Positions 12,443 to 21,381 are shown, counted from the stretch's first letter. The stretch is 64,000 nt of DNA from CBDFNC01 sp965249895 (GCA_965249895.1 CBDFNC010000003.1:1-64000); one strand, 5' to 3'. The notes: a model not told the origin generated them from the letters alone. Translations and numbers: made by a program.

Positions 12443-12975
12443 TGTTTACCGATTATTTAGCATCGCCTTTGGGTGTAGTAGAAATAAAAGCCTCCAGCCT
12501 GGGGATCACTCAGGTTATATTTTCCGGAACACAAAGCAGCCCCATAAATAGCAACGAAATAACTCAGGGTGGCAAACAACAATTAGAAGAGTACTTTGCA
12601 GGTAAACGAAAAACCTTTGATTTACCCCTAGACCAACAGGGCACAGCGTTTCAAAACGCTATTTGGTCCTGTTTAACACAGATACCTTTCGGACAAACCT
12701 TGTCTTATCTAGATATTGCCAACAAGGTGGGCAACCCAAAATCGGTTCGAGCGGTAGGCGGGGCCAACGGCAGGAACCCGATTGGTATTATTGTCCCTTG
12801 CCATCGCGTAATTGGCGCTAACGGCACATTAACCGGGTATGCCGGGGGCATTGAGCGCAAGCTGTGGTTGCTGGAGCATGAAGGAATCGCTGTTAAAGGA
12901 TCAAAGGAAACAGATAAACTAGATATTAAAAATGTCTTACATAGCCGGCAAGCTAAAACTCAATTTTTAAAGTAA
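12442..12975 (+). CDS. ogt: methylated-DNA--protein-cysteine methyltransferase
   Basis: A 177-aa O6-alkylguanine-DNA alkyltransferase that transfers the methyl group from O6-methylguanine to its own cysteine. The active-site motif is IVPCHRVIG, and the upstream helix-turn-helix (SVRAVGGANGRNP) is intact. The start ATG overlaps the stop of the Ada/AlkA gene by one base, implying translational coupling; an in-frame ATG 42 bases upstream lies inside that gene and is unlikely. Together the two genes provide all activities of E. coli Ada plus AlkA. The C-terminal 25 residues past EHEGIAVK are extra compared with typical Ogt. Confidence 0.93.
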   Translation: MFTDYLASPLGVVEIKASSLGITQVIFSGTQSSPINSNEITQGGKQQLEEYFAGKRKTFDLPLDQQGTAFQNAIWSCLTQIPFGQTLSYLDIANKVGNPKSVRAVGGANGRNPIGIIVPCHRVIGANGTLTGYAGGIERKLWLLEHEGIAVKGSKETDKLDIKNVLHSRQAKTQFLK

Positions 12976-13067
12976 TCTCGCTAGCTAAAAACACTGAAGC
13001 CTTTCCTGCTTAGGGCTTCAGCGAAAACTTAATCATATAACTAAGCTACAGAAACACGGGCAGCCCG

Positions 13068-13940
13068 ATGAAACAATGGATATTAGCTATCGATGGCGGC
13101 GCCAGTAAAACAGTTGCCAGGCTGGAGGATCTAAAGACTGGTCGACAGTTTACCCAAACGTCCGGGCCCGCATCACTAACCCAGGATGCGGATCAGGCAA
13201 GCATTAACCTGCAGCAATTAATTGACCGAGTACTGACAAACGCCCAGGCTAACCAGTCCGCTACGCAAATTGTCTGCGGGCTGGCCGGCGCTGGGGATCA
13301 AAGCAAGCTCGATAAATGTCAGAGCGCCCTTAACAAGTATACAAACCTGTTTATTAGCACAGATGCCTGTATTTCTTTATATGGAGCAAACCTGGGAGAG
13401 CCCGTTATAGTCGCCGTAATAGGCACGGGTTCTGTGGTGATGCGACTGGATCAACAAGGTAATACATTCCAGAGTGGTGGCTGGGGATTCCCCATTGGTG
13501 ACGAAGGTGGCGGGGCTAAAATAGGCTTTCATACCGTGCAGTATTTATTAAAAGCCATCGATACCAAGCAACAGCATCATTCCCCGCTACTGGTAGAGAT
13601 CAGCAAAGTTACAGGAAACAACAAAAGCAGCTTATTACCCTGGCTGAGCCGGGCCAAAGCGGCAGACTACGCCAGGTTGGTGCCGATGGTTCTTAAACAT
13701 ATGGATCAATGCCCCATTGCCGCAAGCATTCTGGGTGATGCGGTACAGGCCATCGAAGAACTCGTAAAAAGCCAGCAACAAGCAGACCCCTTACCCCTGG
13801 TCTTTTTAGGCGGGTTGGGAGAAACCCTAAAAAGCAATATGATCCCTGGGATACGGGCGAATATAATCCCTGCCAAAGGGGATGCCCTAAGTGGCGCTAG
13901 TTTACTGGCCCAGCGTTTAATCAAAGGAAAAAGCGGGTGA
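13068..13940 (+). CDS. BadF/BadG-type N-acetylglucosamine kinase-like protein
   Basis: A 290-aa kinase of the ASKHA fold. It has the N-terminal phosphate-binding loop ILAIDGGASKT, the middle motifs FISTDACISLYGA and VIGTGSVVMR, GGWGFPIGDEGGGAKIG, and the C-terminal adenosine loop VFLGGLGE. These features match the N-acetylglucosamine kinase branch of the BadF/BadG/BcrA/BcrD family. It is the first gene of an operon with anmK and murQ, so it probably phosphorylates GlcNAc (or MurNAc) released from recycled peptidoglycan. Its stop overlaps the anmK start by four bases (GTGA). Confidence 0.85.
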   Translation: MKQWILAIDGGASKTVARLEDLKTGRQFTQTSGPASLTQDADQASINLQQLIDRVLTNAQANQSATQIVCGLAGAGDQSKLDKCQSALNKYTNLFISTDACISLYGANLGEPVIVAVIGTGSVVMRLDQQGNTFQSGGWGFPIGDEGGGAKIGFHTVQYLLKAIDTKQQHHSPLLVEISKVTGNNKSSLLPWLSRAKAADYARLVPMVLKHMDQCPIAASILGDAVQAIEELVKSQQQADPLPLVFLGGLGETLKSNMIPGIRANIIPAKGDALSGASLLAQRLIKGKSG

Positions 13941-15034
13941 CTCAACAGCTATATATCGGCGTCATGTCAGGCACCAGTATGGATGGTGTCGACACAGTAC
14001 TGGTCAAAACGAACGGAAAAGAAATAGAGCTAATTCAGGCCGACTTTTATCCGATGCCAGACAAAATAAAACAAGCCCTGCTGAATATCTGCCTTGGCCA
14101 GCAGACCAACCTCAAAGAGGTTGGGATCCTGGATCACCAGCTGGGTTTATTGTTTGCAAATGCAGTAAACCAGCTGATAGAAAAGGCAGATGTGAGGGCG
14201 ACAGATATCACGGCCATAGGCTGTCACGGCCAAACCGCCTTTCACCAGCCAGATGGCGAGTTTCCCTTTTCCATGCAGCTCGGTGACGCTAATATTATTG
14301 CAGCCAAAACGGGCATTCAAACCATAGCTGACTTCAGACGTAAAGACCTGGCATTAGGGGGGCAAGGCGCACCTCTGGTACCCGGCTTTCACAAAACCAT
14401 ACTCTCTCACCCCAACCGTACCCGTGTGGTGCTTAATATTGGCGGGATCAGTAACATCAGTGTGCTTAAGCCGGACGAGGCCGTGATAGGTTATGATACT
14501 GGCCCGGGTAATATGTTGCTGGACGCCTGGGTTCATCAACACCTGGGACATAGCTATGACAAGGATGGCCAATGGGCGATCAGCGGTAAGGTGGAAGCCA
14601 GCTTGCTCGAGACATTAATGAGGGAAGAATTCTTTAACAAACCCGCACCAAAAAGCACGGGCAGAGAATTGTTTAATCTATCCTGGCTGGAAAACAAATT
14701 GGCGAATGAAAATTACCAACCACAGGATGTGCAGGCGACGCTAGCCGAGTTTACCGCGTTATCTATCAGTCACCAAGTAGATAGGTTTGGCAAAGGTGAG
14801 TTATTGGTGTGCGGCGGCGGGGCAAGAAACCCATTAATAATGCAGCGCCTGAGTGAATTGCTTCCCGATTGGCAAGTAAAAACCACGAACCAGGTCGGCG
14901 TTGACATGGATTATATGGAGGCAATGGCCTTTGCCTGGTTAGCTTATCAAACCACACATCAGTTGGCTGGAAATCTACCCGAAGTGACCGGGGCTGAAAA
15001 AGCCGCCGTATTAGGGGCTATCTACCCAGCCTGA
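13937..15034 (+). CDS. anmK: anhydro-N-acetylmuramic acid kinase
   Basis: A 365-aa AnmK, which opens the 1,6-anhydro ring of anhydroMurNAc and phosphorylates it to MurNAc-6-phosphate. The N-terminal signature GVMSGTSMDGVD, the substrate region GCHGQTAFHQP, IADFRRKDLALGGQGAPLVP, and GYDTGPGNMLLDAW are all intact. The start is a GTG overlapping the preceding kinase gene by four bases. The product feeds MurQ, encoded 41 bp downstream. Length and motif order are normal for the family. Confidence 0.96.
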   Translation: MTQQLYIGVMSGTSMDGVDTVLVKTNGKEIELIQADFYPMPDKIKQALLNICLGQQTNLKEVGILDHQLGLLFANAVNQLIEKADVRATDITAIGCHGQTAFHQPDGEFPFSMQLGDANIIAAKTGIQTIADFRRKDLALGGQGAPLVPGFHKTILSHPNRTRVVLNIGGISNISVLKPDEAVIGYDTGPGNMLLDAWVHQHLGHSYDKDGQWAISGKVEASLLETLMREEFFNKPAPKSTGRELFNLSWLENKLANENYQPQDVQATLAEFTALSISHQVDRFGKGELLVCGGGARNPLIMQRLSELLPDWQVKTTNQVGVDMDYMEAMAFAWLAYQTTHQLAGNLPEVTGAEKAAVLGAIYPA

Positions 15035-15075
15035 CAGCAAAAAGAAAGCCGGCCAAGCTGGACGGTGGAGAAATT

Positions 15076-15987
15076 ATGAATAACAACGATCTGGTTAATG
15101 ACTTAGCCAAACTGGTATCAGAAGGACGCAACCCGGATACCATGGATATCGACTTATTGCCGTCACTGGGAATAATCAAAAAAATCAACGAACAAGATAA
15201 ACAAGTTGCCCTCGCGGTAGAAAAAGAACTACCAGCCGTCGCCCGTGCGGTAGATGCCATAGTCGCGGCGTTTAACAATAACGGCCGACTTATCTATATC
15301 GGCGCTGGTACCAGTGGTCGCCTGGGAATTCTGGATGCGTCGGAATGCCCGCCAACTTTTGGTGTTGCAGAGGGGATGGTGAAAGCCCTTATCGCCGGAG
15401 GCCATGAGGCCATATTTAGAGCAAAAGAAGGGGCGGAAGATAACCCCAAGGGTGCAGTCGAAGACTTGAAAAGCATTCAGTTTAACAAACACGATGTCCT
15501 AGTGGGCATTGCAGCCAGCGGTCGTACTCCCTATGTCATAGGTGGCCTGGAATATGGCAATGACATTAGCGCAACCACAGTCGCCTTATCTTGCAATCCT
15601 GCTTCACCCATTGCCGATATCGCCAACATCGCTATCTCACCCCTCGTTGGCCCGGAAGCGTTAACCGGCTCCACCCGGATGAAGTCAGGCACGGCGCAAA
15701 AATTAGTGCTGAATATGCTAACAACGGCCAGCATGATCCGCCTGGGTAAAAGCTATCAAAATTTAATGGTGGATTTAAAAGCGAGCAATGAAAAACTCAT
15801 CGCTCGCTCTATTCGCATCGTAATGCAGGCCACTGAAACCGAGCGGGAAATAGCAGAAATAGCGCTGAGACAATGTGACTATGATGTGAAGCTGGCGATT
15901 ATGTGTATTTTGACTGAGCTCGGTGTAGATAAAGCAAGAGAGATGCTACAAAAGCAACAAGGTTTTCTGAGAAAAGCGGTGGAATAA
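15076..15987 (+). CDS. murQ: N-acetylmuramic acid 6-phosphate etherase
   Basis: A 303-aa SIS-domain lyase that removes the lactyl group from MurNAc-6-P to give GlcNAc-6-P. It carries the sugar-phosphate loop GAGTSGRLGILDASECPPTF near residues 75-94, then GIAASGRTPYV and GSTRMKSGTAQKLVLNM, all hallmarks of MurQ. GGAGAAATT precedes the ATG. It is the third gene of the recycling operon after the GlcNAc-kinase-like gene and anmK. The operon ends against the terminator of CsrB-type RNA copy 2, which lies 11 bases past the stop on the other strand and may stop both transcripts. Confidence 0.96.
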   Translation: MNNNDLVNDLAKLVSEGRNPDTMDIDLLPSLGIIKKINEQDKQVALAVEKELPAVARAVDAIVAAFNNNGRLIYIGAGTSGRLGILDASECPPTFGVAEGMVKALIAGGHEAIFRAKEGAEDNPKGAVEDLKSIQFNKHDVLVGIAASGRTPYVIGGLEYGNDISATTVALSCNPASPIADIANIAISPLVGPEALTGSTRMKSGTAQKLVLNMLTTASMIRLGKSYQNLMVDLKASNEKLIARSIRIVMQATETEREIAEIALRQCDYDVKLAIMCILTELGVDKAREMLQKQQGFLRKAVE

Positions 15988-15997
15988 AGACCCCAGG

Positions 15998-16031
15998 AAA
16001 AGAACGGGGCGATACCTTGCGGTATCGCCCC
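15998..16031 (-). terminator. terminator of CsrB-type RNA copy 2, possibly bidirectional
   Basis: A GC-rich stem GGGGCGATACC/GGTATCGCCCC with a short loop, followed on the minus strand by GTTCTTTTCC. It sits just past the murQ stop, so it could also end the murQ transcript on the plus strand, although no T run follows on that side. Confidence 0.85.
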
Positions 16032-16281
16032 TGATAGTCACAACATCAAATCCTTGACGTATATTGCTCCCTGCAAGATTGACTATTTGGCTACCCTATC
16101 CTTAGAGTGGCGCTTAGTGGTTTTCCTTCACCAACAAATCATCCTAATTTGTCTTCCTATCTCCATCCTGGAGGTGTCCCTTGCTACATCCTGTAGCTAT
16201 CCATTTATCTTCCATGATCGCCAAACATCCTTTCTGACAGCGATACCAAACATCCTGTTCAGTACCTGAGTGCTTCCTAGC
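15999..16281 (-). ncRNA. csrB: CsrB-type regulatory RNA, copy 2
   Basis: A second RNA of about 283 nt, homologous to copy 1 (10062-10366) along its whole length. The minus strand contains about 15 GGA motifs, including ACAGGATG, AAGGATG and the shared core AAGGGACACCTCCAGGATGG, then TTAGGATGATTTGTTGG. It ends in nearly the same terminator. Differences are spread over the RNA while GGA motifs and hairpins persist, the pattern expected of two functional paralogues that titrate CsrA. Its expression is probably governed by a GacA/UvrY-type regulator in this family, though I see no complete site. Confidence 0.88.
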
Positions 16282-16284
16282 GGT

Positions 16285-16294
16285 ATTAAATATA
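16285..16294 (-). promoter_or_regulatory. putative -10 region of CsrB copy 2
   Basis: TATATTTAAT on the minus strand followed by ACCGCTAGGA, the same arrangement as upstream of copy 1. The remainder of this gap up to 16610 is AT-rich and holds no gene; a TGTAAG half-site occurs about 115 bases upstream of the presumed start. Confidence 0.5.
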
Positions 16295-16610
16295 GAGATT
16301 TTAAGAAAAAGATAAAACACGGGAAAAACAAAAGCTTAGGTCAAATCTAAATGAAAACATCAAATAAAAATATCAACACGCGTATATTCAATACCTTACA
16401 CACAAGAGCAGATAAAAGACTCAATTATAAAGCAAGATACTCTTAGCAAAATAAGTACATTGGCTGGCAAATTCAATGGCAGATCTCTTACACGCCATTT
16501 TTGAATCTGAGAGCAAAATAAGATTACAGTTAAAACTGCTAAACCTTTTTCTCTGGTATAGGTAAGCTGAAGCAACAAAGTATCTTTGCTTATGGTTAAT
16601 AAGGAGAAGT

Positions 16611-17216
16611 GTGTTGCAGCTAAATATAGATAAGTACCAAGGCGTGATCTTCGATATGGATGGTACCCTAGTGGATTCTATGCCTATGCATCTAAAGGCC
16701 TGGGAACTCACGGCGCAAGAGTACGGTTTTCACTACGATGCGAAATGGTTATACAACCTAGGAGGCACGCCTACCTACAAAATCGCCCAGCAACTCAATA
16801 AGCAACAAGGCACAAACTTCGACCCAAACAGCCTGGTTATTACCAAGCGAGCCCATTTCGACAGGTTACGCGAGGGGATAAGCCCAATTGAAGAAACCCT
16901 TTCTTTGCTTGGTAAGATCCGTGGCAAGAAAAAAGTAGCCCTGGGCACGGGCGCAGATAAACGTACCACAGACTTTATCCTGTCCAAATTCCAACTTGCT
17001 GCACAGCTGGATATCGTGGTTTGTGCCGCAGACGTAGAAAACCACAAACCTCACCCCGATACCTTTCTCCGCGCAGCACAACTATTACAAGTTGAACCTA
17101 CGAATTGTGTGGTGTTTGAAGATACCCAAACCGGGCTTACCGCCGCCCATGCAGCAGGAATGGATTGTTATCTAGTGATAGAAAACAGAGTCAGCGAATT
17201 TCACCCCTGCAAATAG
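16611..17216 (+). CDS. yqaB: HAD-family sugar-phosphatase, YqaB-like
   Basis: A 201-aa haloacid dehalogenase-type phosphatase. Motif I is VIFDMDGTLVDS with the nucleophilic Asp, motif II is LGTGADKR, and motif IV is CVVFEDTQTGLTAA. The sequence follows E. coli YqaB (fructose-1-phosphate phosphatase) closely in order and spacing, for example KAWE near the start, GTPTYKIAQQ and HKPHPDTFLRAAQ. The start is GTG behind AAGGAG; a TTG three bases later is an alternative. It stands alone downstream of the csrB region. The exact sugar phosphate is inferred from family. Confidence 0.87.
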   Translation: MLQLNIDKYQGVIFDMDGTLVDSMPMHLKAWELTAQEYGFHYDAKWLYNLGGTPTYKIAQQLNKQQGTNFDPNSLVITKRAHFDRLREGISPIEETLSLLGKIRGKKKVALGTGADKRTTDFILSKFQLAAQLDIVVCAADVENHKPHPDTFLRAAQLLQVEPTNCVVFEDTQTGLTAAHAAGMDCYLVIENRVSEFHPCK

Positions 17217-17291
17217 GACAAAAGTATTTAACCCTTTTTGCTAGCCTCCGGGTTTAACTAAAGGAAGACTTAACAGCAAGGGGACTATTCG

Positions 17292-18050
17292 ATGAAAAAT
17301 GCGCTTATTGCACTCGCTTTACTAACCGGGCTCACTGCCAGCCCAAGCAACGCTAAGTCAGAGACTACCGGGGACATAGATAGTCTGCAGGGAGGCTGGC
17401 AACTAACATCGGTTAATGGCCAAGACTACCAGAGCGAGCATCCACTGAATTTTACCATTCAGGGTAGCCAAATGATGGGTAGTGACGGGTGTAATCGGAT
17501 GAACGGCCAGTACCAAATCAAAAATAATAATCTTAGTTCTCGTTTGGCTACCACCAGAAAAATGTGTATGTCAGCCGAGGTTATGGAGCTGGCTGCCAGC
17601 TTTCATCGCTTGAGCCAGAGCGCTGAGATAAGTTTTAAAGGCCAAACGTTAATTCTGGCATCGAACGAAACGATAATGACATTTACTCCAAAGCTGGAAA
17701 ATGCCAGCGATAGCCAGGGCCATGGTCCGGATGCTGGCACCCTTGAATCTGTTGGCGCTTTAGTATGGCAAGGAAAAACCGACCAAGCCATTCGAGAAGT
17801 ATTTTGGATGGCATCAAAAAGTGGCGGTCATGATATCCCGCTGCAACAAATAAAGATGAGTGATGACAGCAAGGAATACCTGACCAATGAGCACGCTTAT
17901 ATGACATTATCAGGCGTGCTATTTTCTGCTGTTCAGCGGAAAAAACCTGACTTGACCCAAGAAAAGTGGCAGCGACTTTGGCAAAATGCACCACACCAGG
18001 GCACCCTGCAGAATTGGGCTGGTTTTGTGAATAGCTTTCCAAAGCAATAA
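17292..18050 (+). CDS. exported META domain protein
   Basis: A 252-aa protein with a signal peptide (MKNALIALALLTGL, cleavage likely after SNAKS or nearby). Residues about 30-130 form a META/HslJ domain: GGWQLTSVNG, GSDGCNRMNGQYQ, and the TRKMC segment. The HslJ family is linked to heat-induced novobiocin resistance, but the molecular role is unknown. The C-terminal 120 residues do not match anything I recognise. AAGGGG precedes the ATG. Its neighbour on the right is convergent. Confidence 0.82.
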   Translation: MKNALIALALLTGLTASPSNAKSETTGDIDSLQGGWQLTSVNGQDYQSEHPLNFTIQGSQMMGSDGCNRMNGQYQIKNNNLSSRLATTRKMCMSAEVMELAASFHRLSQSAEISFKGQTLILASNETIMTFTPKLENASDSQGHGPDAGTLESVGALVWQGKTDQAIREVFWMASKSGGHDIPLQQIKMSDDSKEYLTNEHAYMTLSGVLFSAVQRKKPDLTQEKWQRLWQNAPHQGTLQNWAGFVNSFPKQ

Positions 18051-18080
18051 ATCCGACACTACGCTCCTGTACGATTCCGT

Positions 18081-18629
18081 TTACAGGAAAGACCTGGCGT
18101 TATTGTAGGCTTCAACCTCCAGCGGAGCCTGACGATATCCCATCACAGCTAATTCCAACAGGTAACGTTTAATAAAGGCATCAACCCCCAACTTTTCATA
18201 TTGGGACACATGAATTAGTTCATGGGCCAGCAGCTCCAGATCCGTTTTATAAGGCTTTTTTATAAAAATCCCGTAGCCATAGGTGAAGCCCAGCATATAG
18301 GGAGAATCAAGATTGTTTTTCTTTGCCAACTGCGCCAACAGCTTATCTTCGGGGAAAGGCAAGTCATCCACATACAATACCCTTATTTTTTGACTGTCCT
18401 TAATGCCTATCCTGTTAGCTATGGCTAATTGCGCTTGGTTTAATGGTTTACCCTTAGACAGTGCCAATTGTTCGTTTTGCCTGGCGAATTCGATAGCGGG
18501 CTGATTAAAAGGCGCTACTGTATCCAGTAGTTGTTGTGATGGGTTGGCCAACTGATCTGCTTTATTTGAGCATGCCGACAAAGATGTAACTAAAGCAATT
18601 GAAAGCAAACCTGTTTTTAATTTGTTCAT
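18081..18629 (-). CDS. lipoprotein with HExxH metallopeptidase-like motif
   Basis: A 182-aa lipoprotein: signal peptide MNKLKTGLLSIALVTSLSAC with a lipobox cysteine at residue 20. The segment LLAHELIHVSQYEKLG holds HELIH, a zincin-type HExxH motif like that in DUF4157-type domains. No third zinc ligand is certain. Either a membrane-tethered peptidase or a non-catalytic relative is possible. The start chosen gives a clean signal peptide; an ATG 12 bases earlier is in frame. Confidence 0.72.
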   Translation of the reverse strand: MNKLKTGLLSIALVTSLSACSNKADQLANPSQQLLDTVAPFNQPAIEFARQNEQLALSKGKPLNQAQLAIANRIGIKDSQKIRVLYVDDLPFPEDKLLAQLAKKNNLDSPYMLGFTYGYGIFIKKPYKTDLELLAHELIHVSQYEKLGVDAFIKRYLLELAVMGYRQAPLEVEAYNNARSFL

Positions 18630-18859
18630 GCTAAACCCCAAAAGTATTTACAATGATTTTGGTTTCATAAATTCTGCGGCCATACTAAATAGTTACTGAA
18701 TAAATAGCACTTACACAAAAAGCTGTTTATGGCCTTGCTGTGAGATAGGTTTTATTCACACCTGAGACTGTGTTAACTTAGCGCGCAATTCAAAGAAGCC
18801 GCCCACCTTAGTGAATCTATCTTGCGCGAAGCGCCCAATATGTAGAACTGGAGTCCACC

Positions 18860-19324
18860 ATGACCAACAACGATATCCTGCGTCGCTTGCGCTACGCGCT
18901 TAACCTGAATGATGCTGCCATGGTAGAAATTTTTCTGCTGGCTGAGCATAAGATCAAAGCATTTTCGGTATCTTGCCTGCTTAAAAAGGAAGAAGAAGAG
19001 ACATTTGTCGAATGCAGTGACTTAGTGCTGAACAAGTTTCTGGACGGATTTATCACCTCAAAAAGAGGCCCAAGCGATAAACCAAGAGATCCTAAGATCG
19101 CAGAAAAAGTCGCCATTACCAACAACCTGGTGCTGAAGAAACTGCGTATCGCCCTGGAATTAAAAGAAGAAGATATGCTGGCTGTAATGGATTTGGCCGA
19201 ATTCAGAATGACCAAACCTGAACTAAGCGCCATATTCAGAAACCCAGGTAGCAGAAACTATAAAGCCTGTGGCGATCAGGTATTACGTAACTTCCTGCAG
19301 GGCTTAACCAAGAAATATCGTTAA
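18860..19324 (+). CDS. DUF1456 family protein (YehS-like)
   Basis: A 154-aa protein made of two related halves of about 70 residues, each beginning with a phrase like NNDILRRLRYALNLND (residue 2) and TNNLVLKKLRIALELKE (about residue 90). This duplicated arrangement is the hallmark of DUF1456, exemplified by E. coli YehS. The function is unknown; the repeat is thought of as a helical, possibly nucleic acid-binding module. It is encoded alone between two genes on the opposite strand. Confidence 0.9.
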   Translation: MTNNDILRRLRYALNLNDAAMVEIFLLAEHKIKAFSVSCLLKKEEEETFVECSDLVLNKFLDGFITSKRGPSDKPRDPKIAEKVAITNNLVLKKLRIALELKEEDMLAVMDLAEFRMTKPELSAIFRNPGSRNYKACGDQVLRNFLQGLTKKYR

Positions 19325-19354
19325 ACCTATGGGCAAGGCTTAGCCGGTGCGTTA

Positions 19355-19810
19355 TTAACAAACTTCCAGGACAAAGCCTTGCCAATTAGTGTCATGTCTT
19401 CCCCCCAGTTTCTGATAAAACGTTTGCGCCGGGTGATTATCGGCCAATACATCCCACTTTATTCGAGCACAGCCTAATTTGTTGGCGTCTTCGATGGCTA
19501 ATTTCATCAGTCCCTGTCCAAGGTTCAATCCCCTCGCCTCAGCCTGCACATATAACTCTTTGATAAAAAGGTTAGGATTTAAGTCAAACGTGAAAGGGAT
19601 CAGGTAATACACCAGATACCCCAGCAAACCATCAGGGCCTTCGGCTACCAGCGCCGTGTAATTTGGCTTATCCGTGAAGCCATGGGCAAGCAAACCCTCT
19701 TCCGTAACCGAAAATTGCTCTATATAACCTTCAAACTTGGCCAGCTTTTTCATCAGAGGTAATAATTGTGGGATATCAGACTCGCGAGCATGGCGTATAA
19801 CAGCTTCCAT
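19355..19810 (-). CDS. GNAT family acetyltransferase, diamine acetyltransferase-like
   Basis: A 151-aa GNAT enzyme. The order RHARESDIPQLLPLMKKLAKFE, then FIKELYVQAEARGLNLGQGLMKLA (acetyl-CoA loop) and QTFYQKLGG resembles the spermidine/thialysine N-acetyltransferase branch. GAGGAAGGA lies before the ATG. The acceptor amine is inferred only from general resemblance. It is convergent with the DUF1456 gene. Confidence 0.85.
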   Translation of the reverse strand: MEAVIRHARESDIPQLLPLMKKLAKFEGYIEQFSVTEEGLLAHGFTDKPNYTALVAEGPDGLLGYLVYYLIPFTFDLNPNLFIKELYVQAEARGLNLGQGLMKLAIEDANKLGCARIKWDVLADNHPAQTFYQKLGGRHDTNWQGFVLEVC

Positions 19811-19901
19811 CTATTCCTTCCTCTCAAAGTGGCTGGATAAAACCAAATAATATTGTGGGTTTAGCTAAACCGTCCAATCTTACTTGGCTTTATTTCTATA
19901 C

Positions 19902-20297
19902 TTACGCTTCTGTAAACTCAAACCCTTCGTCGGCCCAACCAGTCACACCACCTAACATCTTCTTAACCGGACGCCCCAATTTCGCCAGTGCTAACCCCGC
20001 CCTGTCAGCACCATTACAATGAGGGCCTGCACAATACACTATAAATAACGTATCTTCAGGGTAAGCAGCCAAGCTTTCCTGACTGATCTGAGAGTGAGGC
20101 AAACATACAGCTCCTGGAATATGGCATTTCTTAAACGCACTCTCGCCACGTACATCCAACAATACAAAATCCTGTATACCAGTTGAAATGGCATGGTTCA
20201 CATCCCAACAATCCGTTTCCAGCTCCAGTAACGCCTGGAAATGAGCCAGGGCTTTCGCTGAGGTTGCGGCGCTAATACTAGATACAAAAGATGACAT
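19902..20297 (-). CDS. rhodanese-like sulfurtransferase domain protein
   Basis: A 131-aa single rhodanese domain. The active-site loop is IVYCAGPHCNGADRAG, with the first Cys as the persulfide-carrying residue, and the CH2A motif VLLDVRGESAFKKCHIPGA is present. The start chosen gives MSSFVSS, preceded by GGAAGGA; an upstream in-frame GTG would add 11 residues. It is divergent from an FtrA/GlxA-type regulator that begins 130 bp away, a pairing also seen in other proteobacteria, so that regulator likely controls it. Confidence 0.88.
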   Translation of the reverse strand: MSSFVSSISAATSAKALAHFQALLELETDCWDVNHAISTGIQDFVLLDVRGESAFKKCHIPGAVCLPHSQISQESLAAYPEDTLFIVYCAGPHCNGADRAGLALAKLGRPVKKMLGGVTGWADEGFEFTEA

Positions 20298-20427
20298 ATA
20301 AATTTTCCTTCCGTTTTTGCTTAAGTTCACAAGATAGGGCCAGTTTATGCTTAGTCAGGATGAATAAGAATTGGCTTAAAGGACATAGTTCGTTAATATC
20401 AAGCCAAGTTATTCTACCTGGACTGGC

Positions 20428-21381
20428 ATGAACACTAATAAATCAAAGCGGGTGGTGATCCTCGCTTACGAGCAGCTATGTACGTTTGAATTTGGCTGCG
20501 CAGTAGAGCTATTCTCCCTTACAACCCCAGAGCAAAACCACTGGTATAGTACTCAGGTTGTATCCATTGAAGCCGAACCAATCACAGCCAGCGGAGGTAT
20601 CCGGATACAGGCCTGTACCGATAGGTCCTTAATAGATCAGTGCGATATATTGATCATCCCCGGCTGGAGTAAGCATCAGCAAAAACCGCCCGGCTGGCTG
20701 CTGGATAGCTTGATAAAGGTGCACCAGAAAGGTGGCCGGCTGATTTCCTTCTGCTCCGGCGCTTTTTTGATTGCGGAAACCGGCTTACTCGACGGAAAAC
20801 AGGCCACAACACACTGGGGTTACGCCGAAAAATTCAACCAGCGCTTCCCTGATGTAGAGTTTATGGAAAACGTTCTTTATACGGAGCAGGACAACATATA
20901 CTGCTCAGCGGGCAGTGCCGCCGGTTTGGATCTGAGTCTGCATATTATCAAACAAGATTATGGCGCAGGAATTGCCAATCAAAGGGCCAGGCGATTAGTG
21001 GTGCCAACTCACAGAGAGGGGGGACAAAGTCAATTTGTCGAACGGAAACTGGATTACAAACCTTCACAACTCAGCCGGGTAATGGACTGGGCACTGGAAA
21101 ACCTGGATCAGGATCTCAAAGTAGAAACCCTGGCCAGTAAAGCCAACCTGTCACGACGTAGTTTCGATCGCCATTTCAGGAGCCTGATTGGGTTGGGAGC
21201 AAAACAATGGATCCATTTACAGCGTATAAATCTCGCTCGGGAGTACCTGGAAACCAGCGACGCTGGAATTGAGCTCATCGCAGAACAATCTGGGTTTGTG
21301 AATGCCATGAACCTCAGGCATCATTTTAGAAAAAATCTGGGCATATCCCCCGCTCAGTACAGGAACCAGTTTGCCCGCTAA
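20428..21381 (+). CDS. ftrA: FtrA/GlxA-type AraC family transcriptional regulator
   Basis: A 317-aa regulator with an N-terminal DJ-1/PfpI-like domain (about 10-190) and a C-terminal AraC helix-turn-helix pair (about 215-315). The amidotransferase-like elbow GGRLISFCSGAFLIAETGLL and the following TTHWGYAEKF match the FtrA group. The DNA-binding part reads LASKANLSRRSFDRHFR and IAEQSGFVNAMNLRHHFRK. It likely activates or represses the divergent rhodanese gene. The ligand is unknown. Confidence 0.85.
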   Translation: MNTNKSKRVVILAYEQLCTFEFGCAVELFSLTTPEQNHWYSTQVVSIEAEPITASGGIRIQACTDRSLIDQCDILIIPGWSKHQQKPPGWLLDSLIKVHQKGGRLISFCSGAFLIAETGLLDGKQATTHWGYAEKFNQRFPDVEFMENVLYTEQDNIYCSAGSAAGLDLSLHIIKQDYGAGIANQRARRLVVPTHREGGQSQFVERKLDYKPSQLSRVMDWALENLDQDLKVETLASKANLSRRSFDRHFRSLIGLGAKQWIHLQRINLAREYLETSDAGIELIAEQSGFVNAMNLRHHFRKNLGISPAQYRNQFAR

